Shown one piece after another: positions 56,706-64,000 of a stretch of 64,000 nucleotides of DNA. The notes under the pieces were generated by a model that saw nothing but the letters and a program-made list of their open reading frames with translations, searched no databases and was not told the origin of the DNA. The position numbers and the translations under genes are program-made. How positions within the stretch are numbered: position 1 is the first letter of the stretch; each line of letters starts with the position of its first letter. Source of the DNA: Hoplostethus atlanticus (Eukaryota > Chordata > Actinopteri > Trachichthyiformes > Trachichthyidae); NCBI GenBank assembly GCA_034670405.1, contig JAXDDX010000072.1, forward strand, positions 372,001 through 436,000, written 5' to 3'.

Positions 56706-59700
56706 TGGTACCTGAGGAAGAGCTCGATGTGAACCACAGCGGGAGCAATTTTCTCCACCACGTCGGCAATGAAGTTGAACTTGAACCGAGGACTGGAAGG
56801 GTGTAAGGGACCTATACTAGCAGGAAGAATTATGCATTTTAATAATCATTCAACAATTTAGGGCTAAATTAACTTCAGCCTGCCATTCTTCTCCGCCAGG
56901 CACAAAGTTAGTCACAATGTAAAGGAAAACGTTTTATGTATTGGCATTTTAATGGAAAAATGGCTTGTTGTTACCGTAGTATTCTTCACCAATACCAATG
57001 GCTATCACTGGCTTCTGGCCAGCAGTATTTATTTCTTTTCATGAGGAATTTAACAAGCCTATCATCAGTTTTAGAGAAGCCAAATGGCAACATTTTTATG
57101 ACCCTTTTTTTTTAATGAAAATCAAATCTAATGTAGCAGGGTAAAGGGAAATATGCAACAATGAAAGAGAAACATGTTTAAATTGTTGCCACAAACAACG
57201 GGCATCAACATCCTTAAACAATCCAAAATCATAAACAAACTTTAAATGTTGGCCAATGCGTGGGTCTAAAGCATGTGCACCAACCGTCGTGAAATTCTGT
57301 CAATGACATTATGAGATACACATTTTTGGTATATGTGGCACCCTCTATAGGCCAATTTTTAAATACTTGCGCAAACAGTCAATGAGTTATGGCCAATTCT
57401 GTGTTAGGTCACGCCCCTTTTATAGTTCATCGGTTAATGGTGGCTCAGGCAAATTTGTAGACCAAGGACAGGTGGATGGTTGACAGAGATTTGACGTCTT
57501 TTATTATGGCTTGTGGTGATGGTGAAGTGATTCACATCGCTCACACTAACCAAAGCAAATCTAACCTTTCTAAACACAGCCTTTCCGTTTTGAAACCATA
57601 TCAATGAATAGAGTGGCATCCTGGATATAATATAGTATAATTCTGGCCAGAATTACTCTCCATTTCTTTGTGTGTGTGTGTGTGTGTGTGTGTCCAATGA
57701 TGCAAACATCTGAGGATGTATTACAGCTGCCCAGAGACCAAATGCCTTGACATAACTAGACCTAACCCCCCCCCCCACCCTCATTTTTCTCTGTTAAAAC
57801 CACAGGCGACACTGTTTTTAGACCAAACAAGTGATTTTCCCCTCAGGTGACTGCGGATTCCTTCTGGCTCCTGTTCAGTCGACATGTGGTGGTTACACTG
57901 AGAAACATATGGTTTTCATTTCAGCCGCTGAGGGAAAATCTGGAAATGTGGCAGGGGATCAGTTTGTGAGAAATCGACCTCACAGCTGTAGACTCATGCC
58001 TAGTTGGCACTGATCTGGGATCATATATTTAGTATTTTAACCATTTAAATTCAACTGCAAGATTGTATTTGGAATGGTTTCATGCTCCCATGGTATAAAA
58101 ATAAATCGTTATAGAGGAGTTGAAAATGTCTGCAGGGGAAACCGCTTCAAACGGATCAGAGTACTTTTGAAGCGGTTCTGTTCTTTGACATTAGAACACC
58201 TGACCGAAAAAGTCAATTGACCTGATTGCATGTATTTTCAGGGGGAACGTCATTTTGCAGGTTAATCTACTAAATGGGTTATTCAATAAGTAGATCAAAT
58301 CTCTTGACAATTTGTCACCTTGGATCAGGGACAGGGACAGCCTGACCTGGCTGGCCTTAATGTGGGAGCGATGACGTCTTAACTGGCATAACATCCAGTA
58401 ACCCTCAATAAAGGAAACAAAGCAGAACAGAGAAACTGCATAGGATCTTTTTACAGCAGGCAAAGGGCCAACTTTTGGTTTCAGCCCCTGGTTTGAGAGG
58501 ACATAACTTCTGTCTGAGCTCACCACTCCGATTCCTGAAATGCAAAGTCAAGAATGCAAAATGTTGCCTTTCCCCGAGGGGAAATTGGGCCATCGCAGCA
58601 GAATAAAGCAGCAAATGAGCAAATCTATGAACTCAAATGCAACGTAAGGGAATCTCAGTCGCGGCATGTGCAAGCAGAAACAAATTTGCTCATCTTCGGC
58701 CTGCTACCCAACATTAACAAAACCCTAGTGGATGGCACAGACTTGGCAGCTCAGCCTCGGAAAACTTGAGCCGAGCTGCCAAGGGGGTGAGTGGTAACAG
58801 CCTGTACCGGTCGACCAGTAATGATGACTTCAGCGTCGTCTCGTCGGAGAAGGCGGAATCACGTTGTAATTTAGCAGTCAGCTGTGTGCCCGCACGGGCC
58901 AATCTTCGCCTTTGAGGGAAATTCGAGGAAAATGCGGTTTGGTTGCTTTAGCCTGAAGAAGGGCTGACGTTAGAATAATGGCTACACCCAAATGACAGGC
59001 ACAGAGCTGAAGACAGCTGAGGTCTTGACATAGCAATTACTAGTTGAAAAAGCACATTTTTTATTCCGTGGCCTTCCAATGTTGTTGAATGACCATTAAC
59101 ATTTAAGTGGTATAATAATGTGTGCTATAACAAAATTACAAATTAAAGTGGCAATCTGTTAGATCTGTTTTTTGATTTTGTTGACATCTTTGCATTATTT
59201 GGGCCAAGATGAAAATTTTAAATAGTGAGGTAATGCAATTGCAAAAGGGGGCACTGTTGATCTCATTCAACATTTTTATTAAAGGAAAAATCCACCCTCG
59301 TACACTGATATTAGAGATATTCCGAGTTATTTTGCGATGATGTTTTGTAATTTACCTTTTCCTTGAACCCGTTTTCCCTCAACCTACTTATGGTTTTCCT
59401 AGTGATATCCCAGAATGCCTTTCGACACCCCTTTCTGGGGGTTGTTGATTATTGCATTTCAATTTTCATTTTTACCAAAATAATGCAGTTGAAAATGAAA
59501 ATTCTATTGTGGCATTGCATATACATTCACATTGAATTAAGCTAACTAACATTTCCGTAAGAAAAAAAACACACAAGCAACAAACCGCTGCTGCTGGAAA
59601 CGTAAAATGGAGTAGGGAGGGAGTAGCAAAATGGACATTAATTTATATCAAAATGTTCTACATTACTTCTACCATTGCTTTTGGCAAAAACAAAAAAGGG

Positions 59701-59874
59701 TCAAAGACACTTAAATCACATTGGGATCTATTTAGGTAATTGGTCAATTAGGGAAATTATCTTCAAACTCACTATAATCTAAATGGACATAATGGTTGAT
59801 TTGGAGACCTGCAGGTCAGTCACCCATATATTTTTAGTCTGCCACTCCCTTTAAGTTTTTAATGCTTCAGCGGC

Positions 59875-59924
<50 letters not shown>

Positions 59925-60068
59925 TACCAGTCACATACCCTTGAAGCCCAGACAAAATGAAGATGAAAGTGGAGTGCAAATAGACGCTGCCACAACTCTG
60001 GGCTGCAGGGACTTCCGGCTTCCTCAGTTTAAGTCTCTCCATGGGGACTGGGGGTGATGACTGTAACA

Positions 60069-60120
<52 letters not shown>

Positions 60121-61019
60121 AATATACTAGACCAAATACATTGTATATGTTGATTTTTAGTTTCTATGCAACAAATAGCTGGAACAAACTTCCAGAAGAA
60201 CTGAGACTTGCCCTATCTGCACTATGATTTTATTGTATTTTATTTTATATGTTCTTCTTTTGTAAAGCGCTTTGAATTGCCTCTGTGTATGAAATGTGCT
60301 ATACAAATAAACTTGATTGATTGATTTATGACTGCTTCTGATAGTTGAACTTCTCAAGGTTTGCTTGACCAAACGTACTGTAGCAGATGGAACGGCCTCA
60401 AATGTTGCAATAGTGCAATGTATGTGCATGTGTGTTTCAGTGGGGATTGTCGTGATGACTGTAGCAGATTTTTCTTTGCATTTTTGTACTGTGATGGCAG
60501 TTTTCCTGTTCTAAACACCCGTTGTCTGGTAGGTCTTTTACCTGAAAAAAAAAATCCTCTGGCGCACATCCTCAGGATGTGATGCGTTTTACGTTTCCTG
60601 TTTGTTTGGAACAAAAAGAAGACGATCTGGGCAGTTGAGCATGAGCAGCGATACCCGGTGCGGCTGAACAGGCAAAGAAAAGAGTGCCACCTACAGAAAC
60701 TCAAACTCCCATCAACAGAAAATCCAAGGAAAAAGACGTTGGTGGACCATAGCAGACAATAGTCTTGTCCAGGAGAAATACTCAACAGCCGGGCCAGACA
60801 TGATCATCGCTTGTCATGGGGTGAAAGGCAGCTTTAATGCCCAAAAAAACCTTGGTTCCAACAGTGTGGTGAAGTGCTAAACATCCTTAGTTAAGGTCTA
60901 TGTGAAACACTTCCTCCAAGAAGCTGTCACGCTCCACTTGTGCAAGTTGAGTACACAGCAGGAAGCTTATGACTGTACAGTGTCTTGGGGAGAGTGTGTG
61001 TGTGTAGGGGGGCGGGTCC

Positions 61020-61058
<39 letters not shown>

Positions 61059-62483
61059 GTGTGTGTGTGTGTGTATTAGGGTTAAACTGATATGGTTTCC
61101 TGATGGCCAATATTTTCGGATTGAAGTTGCTGATAACCGATATTTTGCACCGATATTCAGACACCCCCCCCCATCTTCCCTCGCTCTTGGCTTGTCTGCT
61201 GGGCGGAGACAGGCTTACACCGTGTATTTCATTAGACTTTAATGGAAAAAACACTGAACTTCAGTGCCGATGGGAAATCTCCACTATCGGGATTATCATT
61301 TAGCAAGCTTTCCCACTTGGGTTTTTAGTCTGCCAGAACATAAAGCGAGGCCTAGACAGTCCAACATCGTACCATGTGAACCGGTTTCAGGGTTGGGGGT
61401 TTATGAGCCAGCCACCCAGACAACATAATGCCCATTCTTCTGGGAGGTGTGATTTAATGGCACCGTCTATCACTGGTTTAGCCCTGCTTTAAGAGGCTGT
61501 TAAATCTGCACCTGTCCTCTAAATGACGTTTATGCATGCTGGTAAACATTACTCTGGTGTCCAAGGCTTATTAATTTGGATTTTATAAAGCTTTATAGAG
61601 GTGAGAAAAGCCAAAGTTAGTTTACAGGGTATGCATTATAGCATTAGCATTATTCTGTGGGATATTGTGCAAAACTGATTTATATTAGGCCAAAAGGAAA
61701 TGAATCCTTAAATTGGGCATGCTTTATTTTATTTATTTATTCAGTTCTTGTATGACGTCATGCCAAGCTCCTTTCTAAAAAAATATATAACAATTTAATG
61801 CTGCGTTGGTTATTGGCAAATTAACACACCTGGTAGCCTTCTCTGAATCGTTAGATGCCACTTTTCAATTCGGCATAAAACATGCGACTTATTATAGTCA
61901 TATTTCAACTTTTTTTTTAAAGTTGTGGGCGGCAGCGAGCATTGTTAACAAATTCTAAAAGTTTATTTTATTAAAATAAAATGCAGTTTGGTAGATCGTC
62001 TATATGCCGAATTTACCAAAAGACCCTAATGACACGTAAATGGCCTTAAGTCAAATCCTTTATCCTACCTATGCTGGTTTCACATGGTCCTTTCTGGATC
62101 TGGCTGATGCCGGGGAGTCCCTGTTGCAGAGCCTTCCTGCCGGTCGCTTTCAGCTGGCACGCGTTGCCGTAAGTCTTCCCGTCGCTGCCACAAACTTCGT
62201 TGCTAAACTTGCACTGGCAGAAGCCCTTGATGAGCCGCTTGCCTGCCGGGTGTTCGCACTCCAGCCCATCCCCGCAAGGCAGGTCGTCCTTACGGCCACA
62301 CGGCTCCCCTTCCCCCTGGGCACAGACCAGGCAGCAGTTGCAACGGTCCGGGACGTAGCCGCTGGGGCAGCTCGGGCTCGGGCAGGTACTCACGTCACAT
62401 CGCGTCGGACACTTGGCTCGCGGCTCTGCGTTTGCAATATCCTTGAGGTAAAATAGCACGGTGGCGAACAGTAGGGCTTGCAT
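48528..62483 (-). CDS. htra3: HTRA3-type secreted serine protease (complete, 10 exons)
   Basis: Secreted ATP-independent serine protease of the HTRA family; in vertebrates HTRA3 acts in the extracellular matrix and in TGF-beta-related signalling. Exons on the minus strand: 62483-62069, 56811-56712, 56047-55915, 55226-55137, 50555-50361, 49700-49668, 49503-49389, 49104-49047, 48897-48802, 48696-48528. All borders fit GT/AG and all phases agree, giving 467 residues (human 453). Domains: signal peptide about 1-19; IGFBP-like cysteine-rich module about 24-85; Kazal-like module about 86-134; trypsin-like domain about 150-350 with His201 (TNAHVV), Asp237 (KSDIATIK) and Ser315 (GNSGGPL); PDZ about 365-467. 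Start codon has A at -3. HTRA1 is less likely: the linker (SSPRFKFNF), the [16 protein letters not shown] block and synteny with acox3 all point to HTRA3. It looks fully functional. Confidence 0.96.
48703..48730 (+). repeat. GA microsatellite at htra3 acceptor
   Basis: CT on the coding strand; forms the pyrimidine tract of the last htra3 intron. Confidence 0.9.
48802..48897 (-). CDS. htra3: htra3 exon 9
   Basis: Residues 380-411 plus a split lysine: [20 protein letters not shown] then [11 protein letters not shown], the first half of the PDZ domain. The donor GTGGGT after CAGAA is the only one that keeps the frame. Confidence 0.92.
49047..49104 (-). CDS. htra3: htra3 exon 8
   Basis: Residues 361-380, [19 protein letters not shown] plus a split proline, at the protease-PDZ junction. 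The acceptor is TTTTACAG and the donor GTAAGT. Confidence 0.93.
49389..49503 (-). CDS. htra3: htra3 exon 7
   Basis: Residues 323-361, [20 protein letters not shown] then [18 protein letters not shown]. The acceptor ends in TTTGAG, an unusual GAG acceptor. The donor is GTGGGT. Confidence 0.93.
49668..49700 (-). CDS. htra3: htra3 exon 6 (catalytic Ser, 33-bp microexon)
   Basis: Eleven codons, [11 protein letters not shown], between TTTTCTAG and GTAAGG. It carries catalytic Ser315. Being a multiple of three, its skipping would remove the nucleophile while keeping the frame. Confidence 0.95.
50100..50347. mobile_element. hAT-like MITE next to htra3 exon 5
   Basis: The right end, read inward, is CAGGGCTGGAAAGAGTACCA followed by repeated ACTTNAGTANAAGTA-like words (ACTTAAGTAGAAGTAGTTTA), a widespread fish MITE type. 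The left end is not clear. It stops about 12 bp from the exon 5 donor. Confidence 0.6.
50361..50555 (-). CDS. htra3: htra3 exon 5
   Basis: Residues 247-311, [20 protein letters not shown] through [11 protein letters not shown]. The acceptor is TTCTCTCAG and the donor GTGAGA. A hAT-like MITE ends only about 12 bp beyond this donor. Confidence 0.96.
50562..51174. other. htra3 intron, no recognised feature
   Basis: Nothing recognised between exon 5 and the Tc1 relic; an open frame at 50791-51120 lacks recognisable domains. Confidence 0.45.
51175..52125 (+). mobile_element. Tc1-like transposase relic
   Basis: Reads through the Tc1 transposase in order: helix-turn-helix region (GGAATTGTTAAGAATCTCCC), AAGGCCTGAATGAGCTTTGCC, the DKP-like and SVMVWG-like centre in decayed form, and the tail [19 protein letters not shown]. 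Several frame changes and stops. Terminal repeats not recognised. Confidence 0.8.
52126..52509. other. htra3 intron, no recognised feature
   Basis: Purine-rich stretch 52195-52340; nothing assigned. Confidence 0.4.
52510..53353 (+). mobile_element. Repeat family A copy 8, interrupted by a solo LTR
   Basis: Starts AGGGTTAGAGTGATATGGGT with GAAGCTGCCAATAGCCG; ends ACTGATATCTGTCTAACCCT. The LTR lies between these parts. Confidence 0.7.
52756..53309 (-). mobile_element. Solo LTR, probably Ty3/gypsy-like
   Basis: 554 bp running TGTCACGGCTCCTGCC to GCTATTCCTGACA on the minus strand, with a 5-bp target duplication ATATT (52751-52755, 53310-53314). No internal region remains on either side, as expected after recombination between two LTRs. 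GC-rich unlike its AT-rich host repeat. Family assignment rests on general style only. Relatively young: its ends and duplication are intact. Confidence 0.7.
53354..53974. other. htra3 intron, no recognised feature
   Basis: Nothing recognised. Confidence 0.45.
53975..54895 (-). mobile_element. Tc1-like transposon relic
   Basis: Ends resemble inverted repeats (CAAAAATATGTGAACTCCT and the complement of AGGTGGTTCACCTTTTTTG). The minus strand encodes transposase pieces TNLKFSGQ...[27 protein letters not shown] and [16 protein letters not shown], the DES, GCFSAxGPG and DLNPIE regions. Decayed by frame changes. Confidence 0.8.
54990..55036. mobile_element. Repeat family C end fragment
   Basis: TTAGGGTGAATTTTTTCCTT then TAAG is the complement of the family C end. 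Confidence 0.45.
55137..55226 (-). CDS. htra3: htra3 exon 4 (catalytic Asp)
   Basis: Residues 217-246, [20 protein letters not shown] then [10 protein letters not shown]; Asp237 of the triad follows KKS. The donor is GTGAGT. Confidence 0.95.
55389..55799 (+). mobile_element. Repeat family A copy 9, near full length
   Basis: Runs from TAGGGTCAGGGTTCTATGGA through ACTCGCCAATAGCCGATATT, GACCATGGGACATTAAAACT and GGGCTTCCCATAGACAACCA to CTGTCTAACCCTA. Provides the order of the family's parts. Confidence 0.75.
55915..56047 (-). CDS. htra3: htra3 exon 3 (catalytic His)
   Basis: Residues 173-216, [20 protein letters not shown] then [11 protein letters not shown]; His201 of the catalytic triad lies in NAHVV. 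The acceptor is CCCCCCAG and the donor GTATAT. Confidence 0.96.
56208..56470 (+). mobile_element. Repeat family B copy 3
   Basis: AAGTGAATAGTCTGATAAGC and GTCAGCTCAGTTAACCTGAA match 46906 onward. In the htra3 intron between exons 2 and 3. Confidence 0.65.
56670..56702 (+). repeat. CA microsatellite at htra3 donor
   Basis: GT on the coding strand, a few bases after the exon 2 donor. Confidence 0.9.
56712..56811 (-). CDS. htra3: htra3 exon 2
   Basis: Residues 139-172, [20 protein letters not shown] then [14 protein letters not shown]: the start of the protease domain. The acceptor is TAGTATAG. The donor GTACCAAA leads at once into a GT repeat on the coding strand. Confidence 0.94.
56820..57660. 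other. htra3 intron 1, possible old repeat
   Basis: 57280-57425 (GTGGCACCCTCTATAGGCCA, GGTCACGCCCC) resembles the style of the modular repeat at 3846-5170 but cannot be aligned with certainty. Confidence 0.35.
57663..57692 (+). repeat. GT microsatellite
   Basis: GT run in htra3 intron 1. Confidence 0.9.
57693..59029. other. htra3 intron 1, no recognised feature
   Basis: Nothing assigned. A CpG-richer patch lies near 58800-58910. Confidence 0.45.
59030..59850. mobile_element. Repeat family C, composite copy
   Basis: ATTCCGTGGCCTTCCAATGT then TGTTGAATGACCATTAAC matches 28275-28320. TTAAAGGAAAAATCCACCCT at about 59280 is a family end within it, so two family members seem to abut here. Confidence 0.6.
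59877..59922 (+). repeat. GT microsatellite
   Basis: GT run, htra3 intron 1. Confidence 0.95.
60070..60119 (+). repeat. GT microsatellite
   Basis: GT run, htra3 intron 1. Confidence 0.95.
60150..60330 (+). mobile_element. L2-clade LINE 3' end
   Basis: AGCTGGAACAAACTTCCAGA (NSWNKLPE-like) then CTTTGAATTGCCTCTGTGTA, GAAATGTGCTATACAAATAA and (TTGA)n. A classic short 3' copy. Confidence 0.75.
60331..61020. other. htra3 intron 1, no recognised feature
   Basis: Nothing assigned. Confidence 0.45.
61021..61075 (+). repeat. (GTCT)n and (GT)n microsatellite
   Basis: Tetranucleotide run followed by a dinucleotide run; the next base starts family A copy 10. Confidence 0.9.
61077..61340 (+). mobile_element. 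Repeat family A copy 10
   Basis: Begins TAGGGTTAAACTGATATGG, with GATTGAAGTTGCTGATAACC and CGATATTTTGCACCGATATT. The right end is lost. Confidence 0.7.
61341..62068. other. htra3 intron 1, no recognised feature
   Basis: Nothing assigned. Confidence 0.5.
62069..62483 (-). CDS. htra3: htra3 exon 1 (signal, IGFBP and Kazal modules)
   Basis: Residues 1-138. A hydrophobic start ([19 protein letters not shown]) is followed by [20 protein letters not shown] and CNCCLVC of the IGFBP module, then [14 protein letters not shown] of the Kazal module. The donor is GTAGGA. The exon is GC- and CpG-rich unlike its surroundings. Confidence 0.95.
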
Positions 62484-62860
62484 TTTTTAATTGGAAGATG
62501 CCAGCGGGATAAAACGAATGAGAGGATGAGAAGTTCACGCGGAGATCATATTCGGTGTAGAATCTATAGTGTTTTTTTGGAGAAGGCGAACTGGTAAGGC
62601 TCCGCACTAGTACGCATCACATTCCCGGGACTTTACAGGCGCGGTAAAATTCATCAAAATGGGCTCGCGCGTTATTGTGCGCCGAGAGCTGACCGGAGTG
62701 AGACTGATGGGAGTGTGTCTTTGGTTTTATGCCCAAACCGAGAGGGGAAGACCCAGTTGGCTATCGGCCTCTTTTTGGAAGGATCTGAGAGAGGAGAGGA
62801 GGAGATTTGGCGAGCAGCCGCGATCCTGGAGGCGTGGTGCTCGAGCTCAGTGACTCCTCC
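62484..62860 (-). promoter_or_regulatory. Probable htra3 promoter and 5' UTR, CpG-rich
   Basis: Upstream of the htra3 ATG the DNA stays CpG-rich, continuous with exon 1, while most of the window is AT-rich. No convincing TATA box was found, which fits a CpG-type promoter. Limits are approximate. Confidence 0.4.
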
Positions 62861-63139
62861 ATGATCTTTACAAACATTACCATCAACACGGAAGCCATGC
62901 ATGAATTGAAAATCACATCTCCATTTGTCAAATAAATGGCTTCTATAGCTCAACTAACAACCAGGCACTATCTTTTAGTTAATGTCGTCTGTTTCAGTCT
63001 AGTTGATATTAAACCAAACAAATTGTATCTGTGTTCTTGTAAGGACGCAAATAGCCCTCTGATTTATTAAGATAATAAATTACTACTAAATCAGAATAGA
63101 GAATAGCTTCTAAAAATGTAAAACAAATGTAAACATTTC
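62861..63139. other. Upstream of htra3, no recognised feature
   Basis: AT-rich flank of the CpG-rich promoter. Confidence 0.5.
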
Positions 63140-63260
63140 ATACATTCCTAAATGGTTCTTCACAGCACTATGAAGGGTTGTGCTGTGGTTCAAGCCTTAC
63201 AAACCATTTTCTGGTTTCTAGAGAGAACCCTTTTTGTTAAGAGTGTACCAGCTCCAGGGG
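63140..63260. mobile_element. Possible GGTTCTT-type MITE
   Basis: AAATGGTTCTTCACAGCACT and GAGAACCCTTTTTGTTAAGA resemble the ends of a common fish MITE with GGTTCTT/AAGAACC arms. Confidence 0.4.
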
Positions 63261-63396
63261 TGCTGTAGCTGACCCTGACCTCTGACCTCCCAGTGAAGGG
63301 GAGTAAGAAAAAAAGATCATTTTCCTACAGGGAGCAACAGATTTACTCACATTCAAATTATAAAAGTGTTAATATTTAAGTTCTTAATTTTTATTT

Positions 63397-63475
63397 ATTA
63401 TTATCATTATTATTATTATTATTATTGTTGTTGTTGTTATTGCTATTATTGTTATTATTTATTTATTTATTTCAG
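63397..63475 (+). repeat. (TTA)n, (TTG)n and (TTTA)n simple repeat
   Basis: Mixed triplet and tetranucleotide runs. Confidence 0.85.
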
Positions 63476-63577
63476 AGCAATCTTTGGTGGTAAGCGGTCA
63501 TCACTGCTACAGAGAAACATTGAACTGAGTTTGGATGTTTTGGAAAAAAATGTCATTCATATACAGGCCTACAGTCA

Positions 63578-64000
63578 AGATTCAAGATTCAAGATTCAAG
63601 ATTCAAGGAGTTTAATTGTCACATACACACACGAGGTGTGTAGTGAAATGCAAAGTGGCAATGCTCAGCAGAAATGTGCAAAATAACAGGTTCACACTAT
63701 TTACAATAGACCAACACAATATTTACAATATTTAAGAGCTCTATATAAAAAAACAACACAATATTTACAATAAGAGCACTTTATAAAAAAATATAGTAAA
63801 AAAAGGGAAAATTGTATGTGTAATATAAATTATAAATTATGTGTAGTCTTTACCTAAGTGTATGTGTGCATAAGAGGGGCAGTGTGTGTGTCTTGGTGGG
63901 GGCCCTGGTGAGGTCGGAGTTCACAGTCCTGATGGCCTGAGGAAAGAAACTCCGTCTCAGTCTCTCTGTTTTTGCAGCGTGACTACGGAGGCGCTTGCCT
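63578..64000 (-). mobile_element. Interspersed repeat with (ATTCAAG)n end, runs off the window
   Basis: An ATTCAAG heptamer array followed by GGAGTTTAATTGTCACATAC and, further on, GATGGCCTGAGGAAAGAAAC, a common fish LINE-like repeat in reverse orientation. The family is not certain. Confidence 0.5.

Noticed and set aside
62040-62456. 138-codon + strand open frame
   Set aside because: Antisense shadow of the GC-rich htra3 exon 1.

Overview
The window is vertebrate DNA, almost certainly from a ray-finned (teleost) fish. The genes have short exons with GT/AG introns and match vertebrate families at the protein level. The repeats are typical of teleosts: L2-clade, Rex3/RTE and Tx1 LINEs, Tc1, hAT and PIF/Harbinger DNA transposons, tRNA-derived SINEs that share a LINE tail, and very many CA/GT microsatellites. 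The species cannot be named from the sequence.

Two host genes are present, facing each other tail to tail. On the + strand (605-32295) are the last 16 exons of a peroxisomal acyl-CoA oxidase, best matched to ACOX3. The first exons lie left of the window. All 16 exon phases agree, giving about 618 residues ending in the peroxisomal signal AKL. On the - strand (62483 down to 48528) is a complete ten-exon HTRA3 serine protease gene of 467 residues: signal peptide, IGFBP-like and Kazal modules, protease domain with His201/Asp237/Ser315, and PDZ domain. ACOX3 and HTRA3 are also neighbours on human chromosome 4p16.1, so this is a conserved gene pair. About 16 kb of repeat-rich DNA separates the two stop codons.

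The introns and the intergenic space are largely mobile-element debris. Main pieces: a full-length hAT copy in a GT repeat (790-3146); an element built of 150-bp modules (3846-5170); several Tc1 relics; a Ty3/gypsy LTR fossil filling one ACOX3 intron (15880-16856); an L2-like LINE with an open 475-codon reverse transcriptase frame (20269-22445); a hAT element inside an L2 relic (26150-27690); a Tx1 relic split by a MITE; a 3.5-kb element with 260-bp inverted arms holding a second open LINE frame (33534-37074); a PIF/Harbinger derivative with remains of both Harbinger genes and a nested SINE (39335-40527); a fold-back element (46486-46790); and a solo LTR inside a copy of a MITE family present about ten times here (52756-53309).

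No new enzyme system, operon-like cluster or CRISPR-like array was seen. The interest lies in the nested elements, the shared LINE/SINE tail, elements sitting within about 20 bp of host splice sites, and an abundant hAT-like MITE family.
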